DNA of 64,000 nucleotides from Dokdonella_A sp014338185 (GCA_030263295.1 SZOS01000012.1:6135-70134), one strand, 5' to 3'. Counted from the first letter of the stretch, positions 17,289-26,949 are shown. Notes: generated by a model not told the origin, from the letters alone. Made by a program: numbers and translations.

Positions 17289-18824
17289 ATGTCCGTGCCA
17301 CGCCATCGTTGGCTCACCCACCTGCTGCTGGCGCTGCTGTTGCCGGCCACCGCCGCGCTCGCGCAGTCACCGCCGGCCTTTCCCGGCGCCGAAGGCCATG
17401 GCGCCGTCGCCAGCGGCGGCCGCGGGGGCGCGGTGTATGCCGTAACCACGCTCGCCGCCGATCCGGCCGGCATCCAGCCCGGCTCGCTCAACCATGCGCT
17501 GGCGCAAAGTGGTCCGCGCACGATCGTGTTCCGCGTCAGCGGCGTGATCCATGCCTTCGCCAACGTGCGCCACGGCGATGTCACGATCGCGGGCCAGACC
17601 TCGCCCGGCGGCGTGATCGTGCGCGGGCTGCTGTGCGACGGCCACTACGAGCAAAACGACTGCGGCAACCTCATCGTGCGCCACCTGCGCCTGCGCCCGG
17701 CCTGGAACCTGCCGATCCCGGGCGGCCAAGGCTGCGTCGACGACTACGATGCCTGTCTCGACGACGGCCTGCGGCTCGACGGCATCGACACCTTCATCTT
17801 CGACCATGTCTCGATCGCGGGCGCCACCGACGAGGCGGTGCAGCTGTCCTGGGCCGCCGATGGCACGATCCAGCGATCCATCCTCGCCGAGACCGTGGGC
17901 GATCATGCCGACCGCGGTGGCATGCTGCTCAACTATTCGCACCCGGCGCTGCCGCAGAACCGGCTCAGCGTGCTCAAGAACCTGTGGTACCGGATTGGCG
18001 GACGCCTGCCCGAGATCACCTGCGAGGCAAGCGGCTACGACGGCGATCCGCCCAGCGTTGCCGACTGCCAGGCGCATGCGCTGCAACTGGAGGTCTCGGA
18101 CAACTACTACCACGACCCGGGATTCCTGGTCTGGTACAACCGCGACGTCGACCAGAACCCGGCGGATGGCCCGTATCGGGTCGAGCTCAACTACGTCGGC
18201 AACCACATGCAGGCGCGTGCGAGCTTTCCCTACGGCATGGTGCTGCATGACCTGCTCGACGTGGCCAGCAACAGCCTGTACGTGCAGGGCAACCACCTGA
18301 ACCTGTATCCGGCCCTGGCCGATTACCAGCTGTTCTACTGCTGCAACGACTTTCCGGGCAACGCGCCCAACACCGACCTGGGCGTGGCCACGCGCCGCAC
18401 GGGCCGCCACCCGTTCGCGAGCGTGGCCTACTTCGCCGGCGACGACTGGAGTGGCAACCTGCTGCACAACGTCGGCGCGCTGCCGGCCGACCCGATGGAT
18501 CGCCGGTTCCGCGCCAGTGCGCTCAGCGGCACGATCAGCCCGGTCGACTGGGGCACGCCGCTGGCCAACGACGCGTTCGACCTCGACTTCCCGCCCGCAT
18601 CACCGCCGCCAGCGCCCGCCGACAGCGATGGCGACGGCATGCCCGACGCGTGGGAAAGCGCGCATGGCCTCAACCCCAACAACGCCGCCGACCGCAATGG
18701 CGGCACGCTGTCGCTGCCGCTCACCGGCATCGCCGGCTACACCAACCTCGAGGTCTACATCAACCTGCTCGCCGACGCGCGCGCCGACGAGCGCATCTTC
18801 CGCAACGGCTTCGACCCGACCTGA
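17289..18824 (+). CDS. Secreted pectate-lyase-like beta-helix protein with calcium loop and C-terminal FxxGFD tag
   Basis: The 511-residue protein has a clear signal peptide (MSVPRHRWLTHLLLALLLPA). A right-handed beta-helix follows, similar to PL1 pectate lyases: FPGAEGHGAVASGGRGG at the start, FDHVSIAGATDEAVQLSW and LWYRIGGRLPEI in the core. A Pro-rich linker leads to DSDGDGMPDAWE near residue 445, a thrombospondin-type-3-like Ca loop followed by GLNPNN. The C-terminus is ADERIFRNGFDPT. The ATG at 17289 has a purine-rich AAAGGGGGGG site, while the upstream in-frame start would bury the signal. It interrupts the prp genes on the opposite strand. The exact glycan substrate is unknown. Confidence 0.83.
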   Translation: MSVPRHRWLTHLLLALLLPATAALAQSPPAFPGAEGHGAVASGGRGGAVYAVTTLAADPAGIQPGSLNHALAQSGPRTIVFRVSGVIHAFANVRHGDVTIAGQTSPGGVIVRGLLCDGHYEQNDCGNLIVRHLRLRPAWNLPIPGGQGCVDDYDACLDDGLRLDGIDTFIFDHVSIAGATDEAVQLSWAADGTIQRSILAETVGDHADRGGMLLNYSHPALPQNRLSVLKNLWYRIGGRLPEITCEASGYDGDPPSVADCQAHALQLEVSDNYYHDPGFLVWYNRDVDQNPADGPYRVELNYVGNHMQARASFPYGMVLHDLLDVASNSLYVQGNHLNLYPALADYQLFYCCNDFPGNAPNTDLGVATRRTGRHPFASVAYFAGDDWSGNLLHNVGALPADPMDRRFRASALSGTISPVDWGTPLANDAFDLDFPPASPPPAPADSDGDGMPDAWESAHGLNPNNAADRNGGTLSLPLTGIAGYTNLEVYINLLADARADERIFRNGFDPT

Positions 18825-18857
18825 GGCAGACCCGCGCGCCCGGCCACGCCGCGCGCC

Positions 18858-21470
18858 TCAGGCCGCGCGGCTGGCGGCCATGAAGTCCTGCGCGAAGCGC
18901 TGCAGCACGCCGCCGGCCTCGTAGGTGGTCACGTCGTCGTCGGAATCGAGGCGGCAGGTGACCGGCACCTGCTCGCTGCGCCCGTCGGGCCGATGGATGA
19001 CCAGTGTGAGCGTCGCGCCCGGGCTGCGCTCGCCGCTGACGTCGAAGGTCTCGCGGCCGTCGAGCGCGAGCGTGGTGCGCGTGGTACCCGGCTCGAACTG
19101 CAGCGGCAGCACACCCATGCCGACGAGGTTCTGGCGATGGATGCGCTCGAAGCCCTCGGCCACGATCGCCTCGACCCCGGCCAGGCGCACGCCCTTGGCC
19201 GCCCAGTCGCGGCTGCTGCCCTGGCCGTAGTCGGCGCCGGCGATCACGATGAGCGGCTGGCGGCGCTGCATGTAGGTCTCGATCGCCTCCCACATCCGCA
19301 TCACGGTGCCGTCCGGCTCCACGCGCGCGAGCGAACCCTGCTTCACCGCGCCATCGACGATGGCCATCTCGTTGATGAGCTTGGGATTGGCGAAGGTCGC
19401 GCGCTGCGCAGTGAGGTGGTCGCCGCGATGGGTGGCGTAGGAATTGAAATCCTCCTCGGGCAGGCCCATGCGCGCGAGGTACTCGCCCGCCGCACTGCTG
19501 GCGAGGATCGCGTTGCTGGGCGAGAGGTGGTCGGTGGTGATGTTGTCGCCCAGCAGCGCAAGCGGTCGCATGCCGCGCAAGGTGCGCGCACCGGCCAGCG
19601 CACCTTCCCAGTACGGCGGATTGCGGATGTAGGTGCTCTGCGCACGCCAGTCGTACAGCGGCTTGGCGCGCTCGCGCGCGCCGCCACGCGCGAACATCGG
19701 CTCGTAGATGCGCCGGAACTGCTCGGGCTTGACGCTCGCGCGCACCACCGCATCGACTTCGGCATCGCTGGGCCAGATGTCCTTGAGGCGCACCTCGCGC
19801 CCGTGCGCATCCACGCCGAGCACGTCCTTCTCGATGTCGAAGCGCACGGTGCCCGCGATCGCGTAGGCGATCACCAGCGGTGGGCTGGCGAGGAAGGCCT
19901 GCCTGGCATGGGGATGGATGCGGCCGTCGAAGTTGCGGTTGCCCGACAGCACCGCGGTCACGTACAGGTCGCGCTCGACCACCTCGCGCTGGATCGCCGG
20001 GTCGAGCGCGCCGCTCATGCCGTTGCAGGTGGTGCAGGCGAAGCCGACGATGCCGAAACCGAGCCGCTCGAGTTCGCCGAGCAGACCGGCTTCGCGCAGG
20101 TACAGCTCGACCGCCCTGGAGCCGGGCGCGAGCGAGGTCTTGACCCATGGCTTGCGCATCAGTCCGCGCGCGTTGGCGTTGCGCGCGAGCAGCGCCGCGG
20201 CGATCACGTTGCGCGGATTGGAGGTGTTGGTGCAGGAGGTGATCGCGGCGATGATCACCGCGCCGTCGGGAATCCGCCCCTGCGCCGCGTCGGCCAGCGC
20301 GCTGGCGAGCTTGGCCGGGTCGGCGATGCCGCGCTCGGCCAGCGCGGTGACCGGCAGGCGCCGGTGCGGATTGCTCGGCCCTGCCAGCGTGCGCGTGACG
20401 CCGGACAGGTCGAAATGCAACGTGCGTTCGTACTGCGCATCGGCCAGGTCGTCGGCCCAGAAGCCGCAATGGCGCGCATAGGTCTCCACCAGCCGCACCT
20501 GGGCCTCGTCGCGCCCGGTCAGGCGCAGGTAGTCGAGCGTGTTGTCGTCGATGAAGAACAGCGCCGCGGTGGCCCCGTACTCGGGCGCCATGTTGGAGAT
20601 CGTGGCGCGATCGCCGATCGTGAGCGCGGCCGCCCCCGGACCGCGGAACTCCAGATACGCGCCCACGACCTTTTCCCGGCGCAGGAACTCGGTCAAGGCC
20701 AGCACCACGTCGGTGGCGGTGATGCCCTCGCCCGGCCGGCCGTCCAGTTCCACCGCGATGATCTCGGGCAGGCGCATCATCGACGGCCGCCCGAGCATCA
20801 CGCTCTCGGCCTCGAGCCCGCCCACGCCGACCGCGATCACGCCCAGCGCGTCCACGTGCGGCGTGTGGCTGTCGGTGCCCACGCAGGTGTCCGGGAAGGC
20901 CACGCCGTCGCGCACGTAGACCACGGGCGACATCTTCTCGAGGTTGATCTGGTGCATGATGCCGTTGCCGGCCGGGATCACGTCGACGTTGTCGAACGCG
21001 CGCTTGCACCAGTCGATGAAGTGGAAGCGGTCGGCGTTGCGCCGATCCTCGATCGCGCGGTTCTTGGCGAATGCGTCCTTGTCGAAACCCGGCGCCTCCA
21101 CCGCGAGCGAGTGGTCGACGATGAGCTGCACCGGCACCACCGGGTTGACGCGGGCCGGATCACCGCCTTGCTTCGCAATCGCCTCGCGCAGTCCGGCGAG
21201 ATCGACCAGCGCGGTCTGGCCGAGGATGTCGTGGCACACCACGCGCGCCGGGTACCAGGGAAAGTCCATGTCGCGGCGGCGCTCGACCAGCTGGCGCAGG
21301 CAGGCATCGATCTGGGCCGGCGCGGCGCAGCGCACGATGTTCTCGGCATGCACGCGCGCGGTGTAGGGCAGGCCCGCCCACGCCCCGGGGCGCAAGGCCT
21401 CGACCGCCGCGCGCGCGTCGAAACAGTCAAGCTCGGTGTTGGGCAGGGCGTGGCGATGGAGGCGGTTCAT
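18858..21470 (-). CDS. acnD: Fe/S-dependent 2-methylisocitrate dehydratase AcnD
   Basis: The 870-residue aconitase-family protein begins MNRLHRHALPNTELDCFDAR. The cluster cysteines are in ITSCTNTSNP and FACTTCNGMSG; other motifs are CVGTDSHTPHVDALGVIAVG, VGGLEAESVMLGRPS and IAGADYGQGSSRDWAAKGV. The short N-terminus and NRNFDGRIHPHARQAFLASP favour AcnD over AcnA. It converts 2-methylcitrate to a methylaconitate that PrpF isomerises. It is flanked on both sides by secreted beta-helix genes instead of prpC and prpF. The ATG at 21468-21470 is chosen; ten upstream in-frame codons are rejected. Confidence 0.94.
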   Translation of the reverse strand: MNRLHRHALPNTELDCFDARAAVEALRPGAWAGLPYTARVHAENIVRCAAPAQIDACLRQLVERRRDMDFPWYPARVVCHDILGQTALVDLAGLREAIAKQGGDPARVNPVVPVQLIVDHSLAVEAPGFDKDAFAKNRAIEDRRNADRFHFIDWCKRAFDNVDVIPAGNGIMHQINLEKMSPVVYVRDGVAFPDTCVGTDSHTPHVDALGVIAVGVGGLEAESVMLGRPSMMRLPEIIAVELDGRPGEGITATDVVLALTEFLRREKVVGAYLEFRGPGAAALTIGDRATISNMAPEYGATAALFFIDDNTLDYLRLTGRDEAQVRLVETYARHCGFWADDLADAQYERTLHFDLSGVTRTLAGPSNPHRRLPVTALAERGIADPAKLASALADAAQGRIPDGAVIIAAITSCTNTSNPRNVIAAALLARNANARGLMRKPWVKTSLAPGSRAVELYLREAGLLGELERLGFGIVGFACTTCNGMSGALDPAIQREVVERDLYVTAVLSGNRNFDGRIHPHARQAFLASPPLVIAYAIAGTVRFDIEKDVLGVDAHGREVRLKDIWPSDAEVDAVVRASVKPEQFRRIYEPMFARGGARERAKPLYDWRAQSTYIRNPPYWEGALAGARTLRGMRPLALLGDNITTDHLSPSNAILASSAAGEYLARMGLPEEDFNSYATHRGDHLTAQRATFANPKLINEMAIVDGAVKQGSLARVEPDGTVMRMWEAIETYMQRRQPLIVIAGADYGQGSSRDWAAKGVRLAGVEAIVAEGFERIHRQNLVGMGVLPLQFEPGTTRTTLALDGRETFDVSGERSPGATLTLVIHRPDGRSEQVPVTCRLDSDDDVTTYEAGGVLQRFAQDFMAASRAA

Positions 21471-21628
21471 GGCGGTGGCTGGCGGCAGGCAAAGCGCCAT
21501 TGTCGCCGATTGGCGGCCAACCGCGCTGCGCCGGAACCGCGACCACGCTCTGCGCAGCGCCGACGCGCCACCGGCCCGACGCCGCGCCCGCCGTGCATGC
21601 CGCCCGGGCCGCCACAGCGCCCATGGCG

Positions 21629-23167
21629 TCAGTATTCCCAGGCGCCGATGTCGATGGCGTTGCCGCGTACGCGCGCCCGGCCGCCAAAATCGAGCGGCCC
21701 GACGGGCAGGCTGCCCGCGGTGCTGCCGGCGTCGATCGCGGGCGAGGCCACGCCCAGGCGCAGGTCGGGCAGCAGCGGGTCGAGCAACAGCGGATCGGCG
21801 AACGGCGAATGGGCATCCTGCCCCGCGCCCGCGCGATAGCCGGCCAGGGAATCGTATTCGACGCCACGCCAGATCCAGTACGAGCCGGCCGCGCCGGCGT
21901 CGGAGTAGTACAGGTTGTGGTCGAGCGCCGCGGGCGATGGCGTGTCACCGGTCCACGCGCTCACCAGCACGCCGGCCGCGCCTGCATGCACGAGGTTGTT
22001 CGCGAACAGGTTGTCGCTGGCGTGGAACTGGATCTGGAACTCGCCCGAGCCGGTGTCCTGCCGATCGTTGTGGAACAGCGTGTTGCCGAGGATCGTGACC
22101 TGGCTGCTGCCGCCGACGCCCGCGGCGTAGCCGCCGATGGAAATGCCCGCCGAGTTGCCGAAGTAGACGAGGTTGTTGCGCACGATGACCTGGCTGCTGG
22201 TGCGCCCGGCATGTTCGCTGGCGACCTCGATGCCGATGTCGACGTGGTGCACGCGGTTGCGCTCGATGAGGATGCGCGTGCCACCATCGACGTAGATGCC
22301 ATCGGCGGCATATTCGTTGCCGTAGGCCGGGTTGCCGTACGAGCTGATGTTGTAGACGGTGTTGCCGCTGATCACGCCATCGCGCGCCTGGTCCCAGGCG
22401 GGATCGGGCGCAACGCCCTCGAAGCCGATCGCGCCGATGCCGATATTGTTGGTGTCGTGCACGAGGTTGTCGCTGATGATCCAGTGCTCGACGTTGCCGT
22501 CGAGCGAGAACGACTCGCTGCAGCCGAGCACGAGGTGGTCGATCTCGTTGCCCGCGATCACCAGCTGGTTGATCGACTCGGGCGCGCGCGTGCCGTCGAC
22601 CTTGAGACCGAAGGCGTTGGCGGCACAGCCGTTGCCGGTGTTGCGGATGTCGTGGATGTGGTTGCCAAGCAGGCGGATATGGCTGCCGGCGCCGGTCAGG
22701 TACAGGCCGATCGGCACCTTGGCGGTCGAGGCGGTCACGTAATTGCGCAGTTCCAGTCCGCGCACGGTCACGTGGCTCACGTCGATGAGGGTGAGGAGTC
22801 CGTACTGGCCGTCCGGGATCGGCAGGCCCGCGCCGTCGATCACCGCAGCCTCGCCCGGCACCGCCTGCAGCACGATCGGCCCGGCCGCCGCCGAGCCCGA
22901 GCGGGTGAGCGTGACCAGTTCGTTGTACACGCCCTCGCGCACGCACACCACCGTGCCCGCGTCCGCCAGGTCCACGGCATGCTGCAGCGTGCGCCACGGC
23001 GCGGTGAGGCTGCCATCGTTGCTGTCGGCGCCCGTGGGCGCCACGTAGTAGGCCTGCGCGGGCACGCGCTCGAAGCCGCTGGCGAACAACGTGTCGCCCG
23101 GTCGCTCGCACTCGCCCGCGCTCGCAGTCGTGGCCAGCAACCACAGCATCGGCAGCAGTGCGCGCAT
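21629..23167 (-). CDS. Secreted parallel beta-helix protein with N-terminal FxxGFE tag
   Basis: The 512-residue protein has a signal peptide (MRALLPMLWLLATTASA), followed at once by GDTLFASGFERVPAQAYYVA. YYVAPTGADSNDGSLTAPWR is the usual opening of PL9/DUF1565-type right-handed beta-helices. Many Asn-rich rungs follow (VIAGNEIDHLVLGCSES, ISDNLVHDTNNIGIG, IVRNNLVYFGNSAGISI, ILGNTLFHNDR). It probably binds or cleaves an acidic polysaccharide outside the cell; no catalytic residues can be assigned by eye. The start at 23167 has an AAGGGG site. It is divergent from fadH. Confidence 0.82.
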   Translation of the reverse strand: MRALLPMLWLLATTASAGECERPGDTLFASGFERVPAQAYYVAPTGADSNDGSLTAPWRTLQHAVDLADAGTVVCVREGVYNELVTLTRSGSAAAGPIVLQAVPGEAAVIDGAGLPIPDGQYGLLTLIDVSHVTVRGLELRNYVTASTAKVPIGLYLTGAGSHIRLLGNHIHDIRNTGNGCAANAFGLKVDGTRAPESINQLVIAGNEIDHLVLGCSESFSLDGNVEHWIISDNLVHDTNNIGIGAIGFEGVAPDPAWDQARDGVISGNTVYNISSYGNPAYGNEYAADGIYVDGGTRILIERNRVHHVDIGIEVASEHAGRTSSQVIVRNNLVYFGNSAGISIGGYAAGVGGSSQVTILGNTLFHNDRQDTGSGEFQIQFHASDNLFANNLVHAGAAGVLVSAWTGDTPSPAALDHNLYYSDAGAAGSYWIWRGVEYDSLAGYRAGAGQDAHSPFADPLLLDPLLPDLRLGVASPAIDAGSTAGSLPVGPLDFGGRARVRGNAIDIGAWEY

Positions 23168-23282
23168 GTCCGGTCCCCTTGCACGGTGCGCACGAGCATC
23201 GCACGAGCCGCGCGGCGCTGCTTGCGGCGTGGTCGCATTCCCGGCATCTTCATACGATCGTTTGAATCGGTGCCACCCTGCC

Positions 23283-25295
23283 ATGCCCTACCCGCACCTG
23301 CTGGCGCCGCTCGACCTCGGCCATGTGACCCTGCCCAATCGCGTACTGATGGGTTCGATGCACACCGGGCTGGAGGACCGCGCGCGCGACTACGGCAAGC
23401 TCGCCGCCTACTTCGCCGAACGCGCGCGCGGCGGGGTCGGGCTCATCGTCACCGGCGGCATCGCGCCCAGCATCCAGGGCTGGCTGGCGCCGCTGGGCGG
23501 GCGGCTGTCCATGCCCTGGCATGTCGCGCGCCATCGCCAGGTCACGCGCGCGGTGCACGGCGAGGGCGGCCGTATCTGCCTGCAGATCCTGCACGGCGGG
23601 CGCTACGGCTACCACCCGCTGTCGGTGGCTCCGTCACCGATCAAGGCCCCGATCACGCCGTTCACGCCGCGCGCGCTGAGCGCCCGCGGCATCGAGCGCA
23701 CCATCGGCGACTTCGTCAATTGCGCGCGCAAGGCACAGGATGCGGGCTACGACGGTGTCGAGGTGATGGGCTCGGAAGGTTATCTCATCAACGAGTTCCT
23801 GGCCGAGCGCAGCAACCGGCGCAACGACGACTGGGGCGGCAGCGTCGAGCGCCGCCAGCGCTTCCCGGTCGAGATCGTGCGGCGCATGCGCGCGGCGGTC
23901 GGCTCCGACTTCATCATCATCTACCGGCTGTCGATGCTCGACCTGGTCGAAGGCGGCCAGTCCTGGGACGAGGTCGTGGCGCTCGCGCGCAAGGTCGAGG
24001 CCGCCGGCGCGAGCCTCATCAACAGCGGCATCGGCTGGCACGAATCGCGCGTACCGACCATCGTGACCAGCGTGCCGCGCGCGGCGTTCAGCTGGGTCAC
24101 GCGCCGGCTCAAGGGCGAGGTGGCAATCCCGCTGATCACGAGCAACCGCATCAACATGCCGGAGGTGGCCGAGCGCATCCTCGCCGCGGGCGATGCCGAC
24201 CTGGTGTCGATGGCGCGGCCGTTCCTGGCCGACCCGCAATGGGTCGCCAAGGCGCGCGCCGGTCGCGCCGACGACATCAACACCTGCATCGCCTGCAACC
24301 AGGCCTGCCTCGATCACGTGTTCGAGCACAAGCGCGCCAGCTGCCTGGTCAACCCGCGCGCCTGCCACGAAACCGAGTTGCGGCTCGAACCGGCGCAGGC
24401 GCGCAAGCGCATCGCGGTGGTGGGCGCGGGCCCGGCCGGCCTCGCCTGCGCCACCACGCTGGCCGAGCGCGGCCACGCGGTGACCCTGTTCGAGCAGGCC
24501 GAGCGCATCGGCGGCCAGTTCAACCTCGCCATGCGCATTCCCGGCAAGGAGGAATTCGCACAGACGCTGCGCCATTTCGCGCGCCGCATCGACCAGACCG
24601 GAGTCGAACTGCGCCTGTCCACGCGCGCCGATGCGCCGATGCTGCGCGACTTCGACGAGGTGGTGCTTGCGAGCGGAGTGCGGCCACGCACGCTGTCGCT
24701 GCCGGGCGCGGACCGCGCCAACGTGCTCAGCTACCTCGACGTGCTGCAGGACCACGCCGCGGTGGGGCCGCGCGTGGCCATCATCGGTGCCGGCGGCATC
24801 GGCTTCGACGTGGCCGAGTTCCTGGTCGAGAACGCACCCTCGCCCACCACCGACATCGCGCGCTGGAGCCGCGAATGGGGCGTGGACATGAGCCTGCAGG
24901 CGCGTGCGGGCCTGCTGCCACCCGCCCCGGCGCCGCCCGAGCGCGAGCTGTGGCTGCTGCAACGCACGCCGGGCAAGCCGGGCAAGCGCCTCAACCGCAC
25001 CACCGGCTGGGTGCATCGCGCCACGCTCGCGGCCAAGCGCGTGACCATGCTTGGCGGGGTCGGTTACGAGCGCATCGACGAGGCCGGCCTGCACCTGCGC
25101 ATCGATGGCGCGGCGCGCTGCCTGGCGGTCGACACCATCGTGGTGTGCGCGGGACAGGAGTCCAACCGCGAGCTGCAGTCCGCGCTCGCCGCGATCGGCC
25201 GCAGCGTGCATCGGATCGGCGGCGCCGACCTCGCGACGGAGCTCGATGCCAAGCGCGCAATCGACCAGGGCACGCGCCTGGCGGCGCGGCTGTGA
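23283..25295 (+). CDS. fadH: 2,4-dienoyl-CoA reductase (NADPH), FadH type
   Basis: The 670-residue protein has the two-part FadH architecture. The N-terminal old-yellow-enzyme FMN barrel runs MPYPHLLAPLDLGHVTLPNR, VMGSEGYLINEFLAERSNRR and SMARPFLADPQWV. The 4Fe-4S cysteines are in CIACNQACLDHVFEHKRASC. A C-terminal FAD/NADPH module follows (IAVVGAGPAGLACATTLAER, VAIIGAGGIGFDVAEFL). It matches E. coli FadH in length. It removes the 4-double bond during beta-oxidation of unsaturated fatty acids. The ATG at 23283 is supported by homology, although its ribosome site is weak. It fits the propionyl-CoA/fatty acid setting. Confidence 0.92.
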   Translation: MPYPHLLAPLDLGHVTLPNRVLMGSMHTGLEDRARDYGKLAAYFAERARGGVGLIVTGGIAPSIQGWLAPLGGRLSMPWHVARHRQVTRAVHGEGGRICLQILHGGRYGYHPLSVAPSPIKAPITPFTPRALSARGIERTIGDFVNCARKAQDAGYDGVEVMGSEGYLINEFLAERSNRRNDDWGGSVERRQRFPVEIVRRMRAAVGSDFIIIYRLSMLDLVEGGQSWDEVVALARKVEAAGASLINSGIGWHESRVPTIVTSVPRAAFSWVTRRLKGEVAIPLITSNRINMPEVAERILAAGDADLVSMARPFLADPQWVAKARAGRADDINTCIACNQACLDHVFEHKRASCLVNPRACHETELRLEPAQARKRIAVVGAGPAGLACATTLAERGHAVTLFEQAERIGGQFNLAMRIPGKEEFAQTLRHFARRIDQTGVELRLSTRADAPMLRDFDEVVLASGVRPRTLSLPGADRANVLSYLDVLQDHAAVGPRVAIIGAGGIGFDVAEFLVENAPSPTTDIARWSREWGVDMSLQARAGLLPPAPAPPERELWLLQRTPGKPGKRLNRTTGWVHRATLAAKRVTMLGGVGYERIDEAGLHLRIDGAARCLAVDTIVVCAGQESNRELQSALAAIGRSVHRIGGADLATELDAKRAIDQGTRLAARL

Positions 25296-25395
25296 GCACA
25301 GGCCGGTTGTGCGGCGAGTCGGCGTCGCGTAGCGTGGACCGCGGGGCGCCGGCCATCGTGGCGGCGCAGGATGTGCGAAGGAAGGGGGCGGTCGG

Positions 25396-26142
25396 GTGAT
25401 CGGACGTGGACTCTTGTTGCTGCTGTGCCTGCTGCCGGCTGCCTGCGCGACACATCGCGCGCCGCCGGCCGCGCCGCCCGCCGGCGCGGTGTTCCGCATC
25501 GAGCCGGTGCGGCCGATCACCGAACTGCTGCCGATCGCCCTGGCGGCGACGCCACCCACCGAAACGGGCCGGTTCCACCCGTCCGACCTCGTGGAGCTGG
25601 TCCGGCTCGACCCCACGCTGCGCCTGGACATCCGCTATGCCGGCAGCGACAACTTCCTTGGCACGCCGCTGTACAGCCAGGCCCGCGCGTTCCTGCAGCG
25701 CCCGGCCGCCGAGGCTCTGGTGCGCGTGCAACAGTCGCTGGCACGCGAGGGGCTGGGCCTGCTCGTCTTCGATGGCTACCGGCCGTGGTACGTGACGCGG
25801 ATGTTCTGGGACGCCACGCCCGAACATCAGCACCACTTCGTGGGTGATCCGGTCAAGGGCTCGCGCCACAACCGCGGTTGCGCGGTCGACCTCACGCTGG
25901 TGGACCTGCGCAGCGGCAAGCCGCTGCCGATGCCGAGCCTGTACGATGAGTTCACCGAGCGCGCCTATCCCGCCTATGCCGGCGGCAGCGCGCAGGAGCG
26001 CGCCAACCGTGACCATCTGCGCGCGGCGATGGAGCGCGAAGGCTTCACGGTCTACGAGTTCGAGTGGTGGCATTTCGACTACCGCGACTGGCAGTCGTGG
26101 CCGATCGGCAACCTGCGCTTCGAGGACATCGAACGGCGCTGA
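25396..26142 (+). CDS. D-alanyl-D-alanine dipeptidase lipoprotein (VanX/DdpX family)
   Basis: The 248-residue protein starts with GTG after a GGGGGCGG-rich site and has a lipoprotein signal ending LPAAC (lipid Cys near residue 17). The zinc peptidase motifs are SRHNRGCAVDLTL (SxHxxGxAxD), GYRPWY and EFEWWHFDY (catalytic Glu and zinc His). The family cleaves D-Ala-D-Ala in the periplasm, here for cell-wall recycling or nutrition; there is no vancomycin-resistance context. It sits between fadH and a GST on the same strand. Confidence 0.9.
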   Translation: MIGRGLLLLLCLLPAACATHRAPPAAPPAGAVFRIEPVRPITELLPIALAATPPTETGRFHPSDLVELVRLDPTLRLDIRYAGSDNFLGTPLYSQARAFLQRPAAEALVRVQQSLAREGLGLLVFDGYRPWYVTRMFWDATPEHQHHFVGDPVKGSRHNRGCAVDLTLVDLRSGKPLPMPSLYDEFTERAYPAYAGGSAQERANRDHLRAAMEREGFTVYEFEWWHFDYRDWQSWPIGNLRFEDIERR

Positions 26143-26226
26143 CGCGCGCCACCGGCACTTGTTTTGTCGCCCCCGCGCCACCATCTCGGCGCCTGCCAAT
26201 GGTTTTCCACCGCACAAGGACATCCA

Positions 26227-26832
26227 ATGAAGCTGTTCACCTCCCCGGGCGCCTGCTCGACCGCCGACCACATCGTGCTCGAATGGATCGGCAAGCCCTA
26301 TGACGTCCAGGTCGTCACGCGCGAAATGCGCGCCACGCCCGAGTTCCGCGCGATCAATCCGGCCGGCGCGGTGCCCGCGCTGGAGCACGATGGCTGGGTG
26401 CTGACCCAGAACATGGCAATTCTGCACTACCTGACCGACCTCAATCCCGAAGCCGGGCTCGATGGCGACGGCACCGCCAAGGGCCGGGCCGAAGTCAACC
26501 GCTGGCTCGCGTTCGTCAATGCCGACGTGCATCCCGCGTTCAAGCCGCTGTTCGGCGCGACCGCCTACCTCGACGACGCCGCAGCGGTCGACAAGAGCAA
26601 GGACAATGCGCGCGCCACGCTGCGCACCCTGTTCGGTCGCGCCGACGCGCAGCTGGGCAAGCATGAGTGGATCGCGGGCGGGTCGCGCTCGATCGCCGAC
26701 CCCTACCTGTTCATCACCGCGCGTTGGGCCAAGGGCACGGGCGTGGACCTGAGCGGCTACGACAACCTCGCGCGTTTCTGCGCGCGCATGGAGGCCGACC
26801 CGGCGGTGCAAAAGGTGCTCGCGGTCCAGTAG
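26227..26832 (+). CDS. Beta-class glutathione S-transferase
   Basis: The 201-residue protein begins MKLFTSPGACSTADHIVLEW, with Cys10 at the position of the catalytic cysteine of bacterial beta-class GSTs (compare E. coli GstA). The thioredoxin-fold N-terminus with NPAGAVPALEHDGW (cis-Pro) is followed by an all-helical C-terminal domain containing IADPYLFITARWAKG. The start has a good AAGGA site, and the longer frame lacks homology. It detoxifies electrophiles with glutathione; the natural substrate is unknown. Confidence 0.92.
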   Translation: MKLFTSPGACSTADHIVLEWIGKPYDVQVVTREMRATPEFRAINPAGAVPALEHDGWVLTQNMAILHYLTDLNPEAGLDGDGTAKGRAEVNRWLAFVNADVHPAFKPLFGATAYLDDAAAVDKSKDNARATLRTLFGRADAQLGKHEWIAGGSRSIADPYLFITARWAKGTGVDLSGYDNLARFCARMEADPAVQKVLAVQ

Positions 26833-26949
26833 CAAGACCGCTGTCGGCCGCGCGCTGCATTCACGCGCGCCAAGCCACGTGGCCGGTCCTGATGGCCGGC
26901 CGCGTGCGGTCAGTGGTGATGTGCGCGATGCCCAACCCGCGGCGGCGGG

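Noticed and set aside
23253..23261. ACGATCGT palindrome with a TACGAT box before fadH, considered as a FadR/PsrA-type operator
   Set aside because: Eight bases are too short and the flanks do not match known fatty-acid regulator sites; no -35 is present.
21500..25399. A 1299-codon open frame on the plus strand, and similar very long frames such as 34021-36528 (+), 14449-17160 (+), 12237-14504 (+) and 42287-44269 (-)
   Set aside because: They are antisense shadows of recognisable genes in GC-rich DNA, are rich in Arg/Ala/His/Gly repeats and show no domains.
25396..26142. VanX homologue as part of a vancomycin-resistance cluster
   Set aside because: No vanHA, regulator or ligase genes are nearby, and a lipoprotein signal fits peptidoglycan recycling.
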